In this document: one piece after another, positions 1 through 10,300 of the stretch | Numbering within the stretch: the stretch's first letter is position 1 | Layout of the letters: every line of letters starts with the position of its first letter | Assembly (NCBI GenBank): GCA_030272835.1 | Contig: SZOQ01000002.1 | Span: 62,001 to 126,000 of the forward strand | From: 2-12-FULL-60-25 sp003576745 | GTDB taxonomy: Bacteria; Patescibacteriota; Patescibacteriia; 2-12-FULL-60-25 | Length of the DNA: 64,000 bases | Reading direction: 5' to 3' | Made by a program: the position numbers and the translations under genes | The notes under the pieces: model-generated | The model's database searches: none | What the model saw: only the letters and a program-made list of their open reading frames with translations | Told to the model about the DNA's origin: nothing

Positions 1-2
1 AT

Positions 3-890
3 GCCGCCGTCTTAGATGCCCAGCAGGCGTTTATCGCGTGGAATACGCTCAAGCAAATGGGAATCGACGCGTCGGTGCATATTAACTCCATTGGAACGCC
101 GGAGAGTCGGGCAAATTACAAGAATGCGCTCGTCGCGTATTTTCGGACCAAGCGGCACAAGCTTTCGGAGGACGATAAAAAGCGTCTGACAAAGAATCCG
201 CTCCGCATTCTCGATTCGAAGGATCCTTCTATTGAAGAACTCAAAGCAGAAGCGCCGCAGATCGTAGATTGGCTTGATGAAGAATCCAAAGCGCATTTCA
301 TGCAGGTTTTGGAGTATCTCGATGAAATGGGCGTTCCGTATCAGCTGGATCCGTATCTTGTTCGCGGACTGGATTATTATACGAAAACCGTCTTCGAGCT
401 TTTGCCGGTCCACGATGATCCCGAAATCGCCAAACTCGCGCTCGGAGGGGGAGGGCGCTATGACGGACTCGTGGAAACGCTTGGAGGCAAGCCAACGCCC
501 GCCTGCGGTTTTTCGATCGGCGTGGAGCGTGTGGTTGCCCGCATGCGCGACTTGGATCCCGAGCTCGGCAATGCGGCGGATCACCGCGATGTTTTCGTTG
601 CCCAGCTCGGCGACCAGGGCCGCAAAAAGGCTTTTGCGATTTTTGAGGAGTTACGGAAGAGCGGTATTCGTGCTGCCGAGGCATTGAGCAAAGACGCGAT
701 TAAGGCGCAAATGGAGCTTGCCAATAAACGCGGCGCAACATGGGCCGTGATCATCGGCCAAAAAGAAGTGCTGGACGGCACGGCGATTATTCGCGACATG
801 GATGCGGGAACCCAGGAAACCGTGGACGAGAAGAAAGTGGTTCAGGAGTTGCTAAAAAAACTGAAGAAGGGCGTAGAGCATGGGTCGTGA
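3..890 (+). CDS. hisS: histidine--tRNA ligase, 5' end outside window
   Basis: Class II aminoacyl-tRNA synthetase that charges tRNA-His in the cytoplasm. The frame is open from base 3, so only the N-terminal part, including motifs 1 and 2, is missing. Visible are the histidine-binding loop LVRGLDYYTKTVFEL (nt about 357-401), a glycine-rich GGGGRYDGLVETLGG stretch, motif 3 as GFSIGVERV (nt about 508-534), and a C-terminal anticodon-binding domain from about nt 585 (VFVAQLGDQGRKKAFAIFEELR). The stop at 888-890 runs straight into an intergenic repeat with no terminator between. The identification is secure. Confidence 0.95.
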   Translation, partial: AAVLDAQQAFIAWNTLKQMGIDASVHINSIGTPESRANYKNALVAYFRTKRHKLSEDDKKRLTKNPLRILDSKDPSIEELKAEAPQIVDWLDEESKAHFMQVLEYLDEMGVPYQLDPYLVRGLDYYTKTVFELLPVHDDPEIAKLALGGGGRYDGLVETLGGKPTPACGFSIGVERVVARMRDLDPELGNAADHRDVFVAQLGDQGRKKAFAIFEELRKSGIRAAEALSKDAIKAQMELANKRGATWAVIIGQKEVLDGTAIIRDMDAGTQETVDEKKVVQELLKKLKKGVEHGS

Positions 891-1045
891 TGGATAGGGG
901 AAGTTGCGTAGGACGTCGTTGCGTGGTTGCGTAGGGGGGAAGAGTACGTCGTTGCGTAGGACGTCGTTACGTAGGGGGAGCATAATTCTTCCCGAACCCT
1001 TTGCCCTTGGATCCATACGATCGTAGGTCCGTAGGGTCATGTGCT
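891..1045 (+). repeat. modular intergenic repeat, copy A
   Basis: Begins directly after the hisS stop. It is built from short imperfect words found in the other copies: several versions of cgt(a/c)gttgcgtagg, then a core around 971-996 (GGGGGAG cataatt CTTCCC) that can fold, then accctttgcccttgg and cgtaggtccgtagggtcatg. No open frame spans it. From 1046 to 1246 I see nothing firm: a short stretch with the words gaaccctaaaactttggaac, then ordinary-looking sequence before the rpsU promoter. Confidence 0.75.
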
Positions 1046-1246
1046 GTTTATTAAAGACATGAAACTCTTTCCCAACCTTAGAACCCTAAAACTTTGGAAC
1101 TCTTGAACGGTCTCAGTACCTATTCCCAATTGCTCATTGCCAAAAATTTCCAGCGAGAATCTCCCCCGTAATCCGTTTGTAATTTTTTCCACCCGACCGC
1201 GGTCATCCGGATCCGCCAACCCGTTTTTCGATACCACATCCGCCGT

Positions 1247-1275
1247 TTGACGGAAGAATTCGGAGACGGTATCCT
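1247..1275 (+). promoter_or_regulatory. sigma70-type promoter of rpsU-yqeY
   Basis: TTGACG at 1247-1252, a 17-bp spacer and TATCCT at 1270-1275. It is the only good promoter between the repeat and rpsU and has the same layout as the ftsZ promoter. Confidence 0.6.
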
Positions 1276-1361
1276 CGAGTGCGAGCATTGGGCCGTCCCG
1301 CTAGGGGTTTCGGACCCTGAGCTCGCTTACATCATCACAACAGAAAGGAGAGTGAATCTTC
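1276..1361 (+). promoter_or_regulatory. structured 5' leader of rpsU
   Basis: The roughly 80-nt leader can close a stem of GCGAGC (about 1281-1286) with GCTCGC (about 1320-1325), with inner pairing between GGGCCGTCCC and the GGGG/GGACCC stretch. The Shine-Dalgarno sequence gaaaggag lies just outside the stem. S21 operons are often controlled at the leader; whether this one is cannot be told from one sequence. Confidence 0.35.
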
Positions 1362-1610
1362 ATGTCCGTAGAAGTAAAAAGGAAGAAGGGGGAAAGTTTC
1401 GATTCCCTCATGCGGAGATTCCAGCGGAGATATCAGCAAAGCGGACGCGGGATTCAATCAAAGAAGGTCCGATTTTTCGAACCGAGATTGAACCGGACGA
1501 AGAAACGCGCCCTTGCGCTTCGCCGCAACCGCAAAATGGAACAACAGGAGTATCTTCTGAAAACAGGAAAGTTGAAGGAAGAACCCAAGCGAAAACCATT
1601 CCGCCGATAA
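1362..1610 (+). CDS. rpsU: 30S ribosomal protein S21
   Basis: Small-subunit protein that binds the 3' domain of 16S rRNA near the anti-Shine-Dalgarno region. The 82-aa product begins MSVEVKRKKGESFDSLMRRF, the usual S21 pattern, and continues with a basic helix (LRRFQRR, RAKKR-like stretches). It is longer than the usual 58-70 aa because of a basic C-terminal extension (LLKTGKLKEEPKRKPFRR). A clear gaaaggag site precedes the ATG. It is followed 4 nt later by yqeY, the common rpsU-yqeY pairing. Confidence 0.93.
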   Translation: MSVEVKRKKGESFDSLMRRFQRRYQQSGRGIQSKKVRFFEPRLNRTKKRALALRRNRKMEQQEYLLKTGKLKEEPKRKPFRR

Positions 1611-1614
1611 TCCC

Positions 1615-2064
1615 ATGAGCATTGTCGAACAGATCGACGCTGATCTGACATCAGCGATGAAAGAACGGAACGAGCTGAAGCTGTCGACGCTTCGGCTCGT
1701 TCGTTCGGCAATGAAGAATAAGCAGATCGATGTCGGCCGCCCGCTTACGGACGAAGAAGCGCAGGCCGTTTTAAAGACCATGAAGAAACAATTTGCGGAT
1801 GCCCTGCAGGATTTTGAGAACGCGCGCCGCGAGGATTTGATTGAACGACAAAAAGCCGAACTCGCCCTCATCGAGGGATACCTGCCGTCCTCGTGTTCTC
1901 CCGACGAGCTGGAGCGTCTGGTGAAGGAGGCTGTCGAAGCGACCGGCGCAACCGGCCCGGCGGATTTCGGAAAAGCGATGGGGGCGGCCGTGAAGGCGGT
2001 TGCTGGACGCGCCGAAGGAGCCGAGGTGCGCGCCGTCGTGCAAAAACTGCTCGCTCCCGGGTAA
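1615..2064 (+). CDS. yqeY: GatB/YqeY domain protein
   Basis: A 149-aa all-helical protein of the YqeY family, related to the tRNA-binding tail of the GatB amidotransferase subunit. Family hallmarks are MKERNELKLSTLRLVRSAMKN near the start, an Asp/Glu-rich middle (DFENARREDLIERQKAEL) and the closing GYLPSSCSPDELERLVKEA...GATGPADFGKAMGAAV. It is co-transcribed with rpsU. The exact role is unknown in bacteria; a link to tRNA-dependent amidation is inferred from the domain only. Confidence 0.9.
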   Translation: MSIVEQIDADLTSAMKERNELKLSTLRLVRSAMKNKQIDVGRPLTDEEAQAVLKTMKKQFADALQDFENARREDLIERQKAELALIEGYLPSSCSPDELERLVKEAVEATGATGPADFGKAMGAAVKAVAGRAEGAEVRAVVQKLLAPG

Positions 2065-2095
2065 ACGGGCCCGATAATCCCGTTGCTTCCGTCCC

Positions 2096-3943
2096 ATGCT
2101 TCGGAACGCACGATCTTTCCGCCACGCCATGCTCCGACGTCTTCTGCCGTCGGTTGTCGCCGTTTTTTTCGTGGCATTCGCGGTGCTGGCAGCGCCGTCT
2201 GCTTTTGCGCAGATTACGGAAGCGCAGCAGCAGGTACAGCAGACAGCACAAGCGGCGGGCGTGGGCGGCACCACGGATTTGGTGCAGATTATCGGACGCC
2301 TTATCAACATTTTTCTCGGATTTCTCGGCGTCATCCTTCTTGTCCTTCTTTTGTATGCCGGGTTTTTGTGGATGACGGCGGGCGGCAATCCTGAGCAGGT
2401 TGAAAAGGCAAAACTCTACATACGCAATGCCATCATCGGCCTCGTGATTATCGCGTCCGCGTTCGCCATTACGCGTTTTGTCCTCGGATTATTCGAAGGC
2501 GCCATTACCGGCGGGGGTATCGTGGGCGGCGGAGGAATTCCGGGAGGGTTTGCGTCGAGCGCCGGTTCGCTGGGCGGCGGCATTCTTGAATCCCACTACC
2601 CGCCGCGCGATGCCACGGGCATTGCCAGGAATACCGCCATAATCGTGACTTTTAAACAACCTATCAAGATCAACTCTTTGATACAGGATTACAATGACAA
2701 TGGTACGCCGGCGGATTTGTCGGACGATACGGTTACGGAGGGCGTGAATGACACAGCGGTAAAAATCTATCGGACGGATGCGGGTATCGCGGGGACGCTG
2801 ACATCGGGAAAGGTCCGCGTGCGTTTTACGGAGGATAGGCGGACATTCGTATTTCGCCCCGTGGAATTGCTCGGCAGTCCAAACGTGAATGTAGGATATA
2901 CCGTGGAGCTGAAAGGCGGACTGGACGGCGTCTTGCTCGAGGACGGTACGCTAGCATTCGGAGGAGCTTTTGCGAACGGATACATCTGGAATTTCGAGAC
3001 AGGAACCTTTGTGGATTTGACGCCACCGAAAGTGGTATCGGCTATTCCGCGTCCCGGAAATCAGTATGCGCGGAATGTGCTCATTCAGATCAATTTCAAT
3101 GAGGCAATCGACCCTACATCCGCGTCTGGTTTCGTGAGCGGCGCCCAGGGATTCCAGAATATCCAGGTGCATGCCGGGGGCGTGGCCACACCGAATCTGG
3201 ACGGCGAATACCGTATTTCCAACCAATATCGGACTGTTGAATTTATTCCGGCAGAACTCTGCGGGAAGAATTCCTGCGGGGAAGATGTCTTTTGCCTCCC
3301 CGGCGGCGCGACCATCGATGCCATTGCCCGCGCGGCAACGCTGGACGGCGCCGGTCCGGCCGCGCAATTCACCTCGCAGGGATTCGACGGGGTGGTGGAC
3401 GTGGCCTCAAATTCGCTCGATGGAAACGGCGACGGGACGGCTGGCGGTCAGGGCGCGGACGATTATTCATGGGGCTTTGGTACGTCGAATGACATTAATC
3501 TGACGCCTCCGGCTATCGAATTCACCATGCCGCCTTCCGATCCGAGTGATCCAGGGCAGTCGAATATCGACCCCTTCGAACCCGTCGCGGTCCGTTTCGA
3601 TTCTATTCTGCAAAGCTCAAGCTTTAATACCGGCAACGCCTTTATCCAAACCAAAGAACCTCCGGAATGGAAAGATACGTTCTGGTGGTCCACGGGAAAT
3701 ACGCTGCTTACGGACCTGAATGAGCCCGTTACGGATCCTTCCATGATCCCCGTGAAATCCGAGGGCCGCATTCTGCACCGCATGTATGCCACGAGCACGG
3801 AATACGATCCATTCCTCCTGTCCGGCATACGGAACATGTATCAGAACTGCTTTAACCCCGTTTCAAGCCCTGGGTGCCCTCTTGGCCCGGGAGGACCGAA
3901 TTGCTGCCAGGACCAGCGGACGAATTCGTCCTGTTCCTTTTGA
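2096..3943 (+). CDS. pilin-type (VirB2/TrbC-like) membrane protein with Ig-like domains
   Basis: A 615-aa surface protein. The N-terminus is a signal peptide ending PSAFAQ (start at 2096, or the in-frame ATG at 2129). Two hydrophobic helices follow at about residues 72-96 (INIFLGFLGVILLVLLLYAGF) and 111-133 (IIGLVIIASAFAITRFVLGLF), separated by a short charged loop GGNPEQVEKAK: the layout of type IV secretion pilin domains. A Gly-rich hinge leads to two SbsA/Big_5-like Ig domains, marked by SHYPPRDATGIARNTAIIVTF and PPKVVSAIPRPGNQYARNVLI. The Cys-containing tail ends at a natural stop. It heads a run of three related genes. Likely an exported filament or adhesin; function not shown. Confidence 0.75.
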   Translation: MLRNARSFRHAMLRRLLPSVVAVFFVAFAVLAAPSAFAQITEAQQQVQQTAQAAGVGGTTDLVQIIGRLINIFLGFLGVILLVLLLYAGFLWMTAGGNPEQVEKAKLYIRNAIIGLVIIASAFAITRFVLGLFEGAITGGGIVGGGGIPGGFASSAGSLGGGILESHYPPRDATGIARNTAIIVTFKQPIKINSLIQDYNDNGTPADLSDDTVTEGVNDTAVKIYRTDAGIAGTLTSGKVRVRFTEDRRTFVFRPVELLGSPNVNVGYTVELKGGLDGVLLEDGTLAFGGAFANGYIWNFETGTFVDLTPPKVVSAIPRPGNQYARNVLIQINFNEAIDPTSASGFVSGAQGFQNIQVHAGGVATPNLDGEYRISNQYRTVEFIPAELCGKNSCGEDVFCLPGGATIDAIARAATLDGAGPAAQFTSQGFDGVVDVASNSLDGNGDGTAGGQGADDYSWGFGTSNDINLTPPAIEFTMPPSDPSDPGQSNIDPFEPVAVRFDSILQSSSFNTGNAFIQTKEPPEWKDTFWWSTGNTLLTDLNEPVTDPSMIPVKSEGRILHRMYATSTEYDPFLLSGIRNMYQNCFNPVSSPGCPLGPGGPNCCQDQRTNSSCSF

Positions 3944-3945
3944 GT

Positions 3946-4389
3946 ATGAGCCTGAAACGAAGCCTGCAATATACGGTCATCACGGCGCTTGTCGGAGGAG
4001 TAATGGTATGTGCGCCGTTGCCAGCAGGCGCGCAAAATACTCCGGCGCAATTTCAGGTGCCGGATGTGGACCTCGGCCTCCTCGAAATCGGATCCGTCTT
4101 GAAGCTCGGCGAGGAGGATCCGCGCGTCATCGCCGTCCGGCTTATCAACCTTTCCCTTGAATTTGTGGGCGTGCTTCTGCTCATCCTTATTGTCTGGGGA
4201 GGATTTCAATACATGCTTTCCTTCGGAAATGATGAAAAAATGAAACGGGCGCGCGCGACCATTTTCAATGCCATTATCGGATTCATCCTCATTCTTACGA
4301 GCTGGGCCATTGTCCGTTTCGTCCTTCAGAGCTTTACGGAGGCAACGGCTGGAAACGGCGCGCGATCCCTGCTCGAGCGATTCGTATGA
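3946..4389 (+). CDS. small pilin-type membrane protein
   Basis: A 147-aa protein with a signal peptide ending PLPAGAQ, the element EEDPRVIAVRLINLSLEFVG and two transmembrane helices (VLLLILIVWGGFQYMLSF and AIIGFILILTSWAIVRFVL) around a KMKRAR loop. This is the bare version of the module that starts the proteins on both sides; the DPRVIAxRxIN and NAxIGxI motifs are shared with the giant protein downstream. The ATG at 3946 lies 2 nt after the previous stop, and the stop overlaps the next ATG. It is the best candidate for the major pilin subunit of the locus, by inference. Confidence 0.7.
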   Translation: MSLKRSLQYTVITALVGGVMVCAPLPAGAQNTPAQFQVPDVDLGLLEIGSVLKLGEEDPRVIAVRLINLSLEFVGVLLLILIVWGGFQYMLSFGNDEKMKRARATIFNAIIGFILILTSWAIVRFVLQSFTEATAGNGARSLLERFV

Positions 4390-7300
4390 TGAAACGCCTT
4401 CTGTTCGCGACACTCATTGTCGCCGCCGCCGTGGCGGGGAGCGTTTCGACATCCATGGTTCCGCCGGTGCAGGCGCAGGTGGGGGCAGGGCTTGCGGAAG
4501 TTGGTCAGACCGTGAAATTGCCGGACACCGATCCGCGCGTCATTGCCGCGCGCATTATTAATGTGGCGCTCGGGCTTTTGGCCATGGTGATGGTCGTTAT
4601 CATCGTGTATGCGGGATTTTTGTACATGACGAGCGGCGGCAGTCCGGAAAAAACGGCGAAAGCGATTGCATGGATACGGAATGCCGTCATCGGGCTTATC
4701 ATCATTTTGGCGAGCTGGGCTATTGCGCGATATGTCATTGATAAATTATTGGAGGCCACGGGCGGCGGCGGAGGCGTTACCGTGGGCGGCGGCGGAGGTC
4801 CGGGCGGAGGATTCGGCGGCGCCGGAGGAGCTTCGGCATTCCGTCTTATCTCTATTACGCCGCAGGGGAAGGTGGACACGAAAAAAGTCATCATTAAAAT
4901 CGTCCTGAATAAGCCGGTGGATGAGCAGAGCGCGTCGTCTCCCGGCATGGTCACGGTGACGCGCATGTCGGACGGCGCAACTGTTCCGGGAACCATCGAG
5001 GTTACGAATGCGACTATCCGGTTTACGAGCACGTCGCCCTGTCCGCCGCCGAACAATAATCTTTTCTGTTTTGACGACGATTCGGAATACCGCGTGAACG
5101 TGAGTCCGAATCTTCAGGCGGCAACGGGACAGACGCTTACCTGCGGCGGCTTTGCGCCGTCATGCGAGGCAACATTCACCACAGGGAGCACGGTGGACGT
5201 AACGCCGCCGACCGTGTCCCTTACCTGGCCCATTGACGGGCAACCTGTGTCGGCCGATGCGTTGGTAGATGTGAACGCGTTCGCCTCGGACGATGTCGCC
5301 ATCGGCTATGTGTCTTTTTATGACGAAGGAAGCTGGATCGGGGATGATGCCCCGCCGGGACAGAGCCCGGGTCAGTATGATGCGCATGTGCAATGGGATA
5401 CCGCGGGGCTTGCACCTGGTTCCCAACGAACCCTCCTCGCGACCGCGTATGACGTGGATTCCGGAAACGCCACCAGCCAGCCGGTAACCGTGGTTCTCCG
5501 GCCGGCGCATTGTTTCGACGGCGTCCAGAACGGCGGGGAGCAGGGTATTGACTGCGGCGGCGATCCGAACGATGTTCAGGCATATTGCGGCGCATGCGCG
5601 GGCGGCGCATGTACCACGAACACGAATTGCGCAAGCGGCGTCTGTCAGAACGGCGTATGCGTGGAACAGCCGATTATCACGAGCGTCACGCCGAATGACG
5701 GCGCTGTCGGCAACTATGTCACGCTGAAAGGCGTGAATTTCGGGACGAACGGCAAGGTAACCTTTCTCGGACAAGCGAATCCTGTCGATGCGGTTCCGCC
5801 ACAGTCCTGCGTTGCGGCCGGCGTGAATACGTGGTCGCCGACGCAGGTAGTGATAGAAGTTCCCGTCGGCGCGGAAAACGGGCCGCTTAGGCTCACGAAT
5901 AACGCGAGCGGCCTTTCGGACAGCACGAATGCGCCGCCGAATCCGTTCATTAATGATTTTCTCGTGAACAGCACGGTTCGTCCGGGCATCTGCGCCGCGG
6001 TTCCCGGGGAAGGGCAGCCAGGCAGTCTTTTCCGGCTGTATGGCACGGGGTTCGGAACGACCGCGGCAGGGATAACTTTCGGCCCCAGCGTGCTTTCCAG
6101 TTCCAGTTGGACGAATGAACGCATCGAGGCGCTCATTCCCAGCATCAATGTCGGAAAATATGCGGTGACCGTATCCGTGGGAACGGAAACATCGAATCCG
6201 GTGGACGTGGGCGTGCTGGGCGCCTATACCGGGGGGCCTCCCGAACTCTTTACGCTCGATCCGTCCAGCGGTCCGGTGGGGACGTATGTTACGCTCACGG
6301 GAAAAAATTTCGGCTTTAGCATTGGCCAGGTGCTCTTTAAGGATTTGGCGAGCGGCAATATTGCGCTTGCGGACACGAGTTTCCCTCCCGCCTGCTCGGA
6401 AGCGTTCTGGGGCAATACCAGCATTACCGTGAAAGTCCCGAAGAATTTTACCCAGGGTAGCACGGGGCCGATTCTCCCCGGATCCTATACCGTTCAGGTG
6501 ATACCGGGTGCCGCGGGAGCGCCGCCGTCGAATGCGCTCACCTTCGACGTGAACACCAATCCTCTCGGCGCAGGCATTTGCCGCGTGGATCCCCGCGTGG
6601 GTCCGGTGGGAACCAGCCTGCTTGTATACGGAGAGAACTTCACGGCCGGCCCCGGCGCCGTCACCTTCCACCAGAACGTGAACGGCACAGTGGGTTCCTG
6701 GGCAAATACCGAGATTTCCTCCGCCATTCCGATCGGGGCGCTTACAGGTCCGGTGACCGTGACGCCAAGCGCAAACAATGTGGCCTCGAACGGATACAAT
6801 ATCGAGGTAAGGAACTGCAATGAGGCGGCCAATGTATGCGCGCCGTCGGAGGAGTGCTGTGGAGACGGAACCTGCCGAATTGCCGGCCAGTGCGTTGCCG
6901 GAGCCGGGACGGCCATGTTCGCCTGGCGGAGCTCCACGGGACTTATTCCCCGCGCGCCGCGCGTGGTGGAGGAGTGTAAAGCCGGGGAAATTCCCTCGCC
7001 GGCTCCGTGGAGCAATCGTCCGGGCGGGGATCAGGCATGCGTGAATGCCGCCATTACCATGCGGTTCACACAGAAGCTCGAACCGACAACGGTTACGCCC
7101 CCGGCGAAAAATTTCGACATTTTTGAATGCACAGGAGGCGGTCAGAATCCCTGCACCGAGCAAACGCCCGTGCCGCTGGCATCGGGATTCCCCCAGCTTC
7201 TTTCCGCGAATTCCGAACAGGATTATGTGCGTATTCTCGTGCAGGGAAACCTGAAAACGGCCACGACCTATGAGGTTAAAGTCAAGACGGAGGTAAAAGG

Positions 7301-10300
7301 TTTCGGTCCGGAGGGGGGAACCATGATCGAAGATGCCGCGAAATGCGGAAACGGATACGCGTACTGTTTCCGGTTCACGACGCGCGCGGATTCCGCGGAA
7401 TGCGCCATCGGCTCCGTGGAAGTGGCGCCGGATCCGTATCATGCGAGCGATGAAGGCATCAAGATTCCGTACGGCGCCGTACCGATTGCCAAAGAGGATG
7501 CTTGCGTGGTCCTTGCCTGCGAAGCCTATGACTGGAGCTGGGACACGGGCCTGGACGGCCGCGCCAGCATTACGAATAATCAGGATTTTTCGCAGAGCCC
7601 CCCGCGGGGAGCCTGCGTGCAGACGGCCACCACGATTCTGGAAACCGGCAAGGATCCCGTAAAAGTGAACGCCACGGCATTGGGCGTAAAGGGCAGCGGG
7701 GATCTTTTTATCAATTTCATTCCGCCGCGCGTCATCAATCACGGTCCGGACTGCGACGAAGCCTGCGTGAATGCGGCCATATGGGCCACCTTCAATGTGG
7801 CGCTCGACCCGGCTTCGGTCCACGCCGGGAATGTGGAGCTCAAGCAATGCGCGAATCAGAGCTGCTTCGAATTTACAAAGACCATTTCCATCGCCAATAA
7901 ATTCGTGACACTCACGGCGGTGCCGGGAACAACGGATCCTCGCCTTCGATTCATCGAAATTGATCCGGTGGCAGATCCGGTGAAAGCCGGAGACCCGCTC
8001 GTGCCCCTCCTCGAACCCGGGAAATATTATCGGGTGGTTTTGAAGGGCGGATTTTTGGGCGGCATCCAATCGGTGAACAAAGTGCCCATGACCGGATTGA
8101 ACAGCCCGGAGGGCTTTGCGTGGACATTCCGCGTGAAACCGGGCGATGCGGCGTTCTGTGAAGCGGATCGCATCGACATGGCGCCAACGGAAAAGTACGA
8201 AAAGGCCGTGGGGGCCAAGCAGGGGTTCAGCGCTCATCCGTTCTCGCAGGCCGATGCGTGCAGCGAAACAGGGCAGATGCTCGTGGCTCTTCAGGGTTTT
8301 TCCTGGTCCTCGAGCAAGACGGATGTTGCGTCGCTTCTCTTTAACGGCCAGCTTGATACCGGCGCGGAACTTCCCGCGGGATGCGGAAATACCTGCCGGA
8401 ATACCGGCGCATCCGGTCCGGCCGGAAGCACGGCCCAGTGCGGAAACGGGATCGTGGAAACGACGAATGCCGCGTACTGCAAAAACGGTAAAACGATGTT
8501 CGGCCAGACCTGCGTGCTCCTGCCCGCGGGGGGGAAGGGCGGCGAAGAATGCGATGACGCGAATGATAATGCGAATGATGCCTGCAGCAATACCTGCCTT
8601 TGGAATCCCGTTCCAAACGTGAGTGAGGGCGGAACATGCGGGAACGGAAATATAGACATTGGCGAGGACTGCGACTTCGGACGCATTTGCATGGGGGCGG
8701 CGGCAACGTCCACCACGCCGAACGGAACGGACTGCACAACGGCCTCTGCGGCCATTGTGTGCGCATCAAACGGAGGGACATGCCAGACCAGACTGTATCG
8801 CGGCTGTTCGCCGACCTGCCAGAATCTCGGCGCGCAAGCGGGCAATTCCACCTGCGGAAACGCCGATATCGCCGATGGCGAGGATTGCGATGACGGGAAC
8901 AGCGCAAGCGGGGACGGCTGCAGCGCGAACTGCCTGCACGAAGGATCATCCAAAACCGTGGTGGCGCTTTGCGGCAATGGGAAACTCGAACCCGGAGAAT
9001 CCTGCGAAAAAACGGGTGCGATATGGCCGGTTCCGTGGTGCAATTCGGCTACCTGCCTGAATACCGGGGTTGCGCCCTGCACAGCATCCGGCCAAACGAA
9101 CTGCTGCGGAAACGGAAATGCTCTGGAGCCCGGAAAAGACTGCGACGATTTTAATGCCGTGAACGGCGACGGCTGTAGCGCCCTGTGTTTGCTCGAAGGT
9201 TCGTCGAAATTCTATGCGCAGCCGAGCTTCTGCGGCGACAGTACGCTCGGCACGGGCGAGCAATGCGATGCGGCGCCGCCCGGTTCAGGCGGCGACGGCT
9301 TTGTGGATCCGTATCAGATCGCAACGATCGTGGGGAAAGGGCAAACGGATGCGGCGGGAAAAATGTCCTCGGACATTTCCGCCTCTTTTCAGGCCAAGAC
9401 CGGCACCGCGGTGTACGGCCTGCAGTGCGGCTTTACCGATGAACGTTCATGCTCGACGGACAGCGCAAGCTATTCATCCGAAACGGGACTGACGGACAAC
9501 GGATGCTGCAGCCTGCGTCCGAAGCTCGCGAATGCGTATCCGCCCAGCGCGTCCGCAGGCGTCTGCCGCAATGTCCTCATCAACGGCGCATTCAATACGG
9601 CCATGAACGAACAGAGTCTGGCGAACAATTTCGTCGTGGCAAAGCGGGTTCCGGGCCCTGCCTGTCCGAGCGGGACGAATGACGTTACCGATCTGTTCAA
9701 TCCGCCGCCCACAGGCTTCCGGGGGTTCGTGTTCCGCGTGTGGCAGCGCATTCTGCATTTCTTCGGCGCACAAAACGCCTATGCCCAGCGCTGGTGTTCC
9801 GGAACCGTCACCGGCGCGCTGGAGTTCAGCAAAGGCAAGGATACAAACGGAGCCGATATTACCCTGTTTTCGTTCAAGCTCGACAGCGCATTCGAACCGC
9901 AAACGGAGTACCGCGTGCGATTCCTCGGCGACGCATCGGCGTCCCCGGAACCGCTGGCGGATAACAATGTTCCTGCCTTGAAACAGGGTATTAAAACCGC
10001 GCAGGGCGTGGTGGCGAAATATGACAATAGCGACAATGGGCCGCTGTCTTGGACCTTTACTACCGGGAATGTCATTTGCGCCATCAATGCCGTGAATGTT
10101 ATGGACCTCGACGCGTCGCATCCGAATTTCTGGTATCGCGCGGATGAGTCGCATCCATTCCTCGCGCGCGCGGAATCCTTGGTAAACGGGGTTGTCGTGC
10201 CGCTTTCCACGACCGCAGAATACGCCTGGGCATGGCAGAATTGGGTAGTGTCGAATAAGAATCTCGCCGCAATCGAGCAAGGATTCCCGTCGGGATCCAC

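Noticed and set aside
1037..1288. 83-aa minus-strand frame upstream of rpsU
   Set aside because: It overlaps both the repeat tail and the rpsU promoter, and has no Shine-Dalgarno or recognisable domain. Not fully excluded.
5160..8237. 1025-aa open frame on the minus strand inside the giant gene
   Set aside because: Arg/His/Gly-rich product with no domain, no start context, and full overlap with a coding frame whose domains are clear. The same applies to minus frames at 9474-10280 and 10356-11528.
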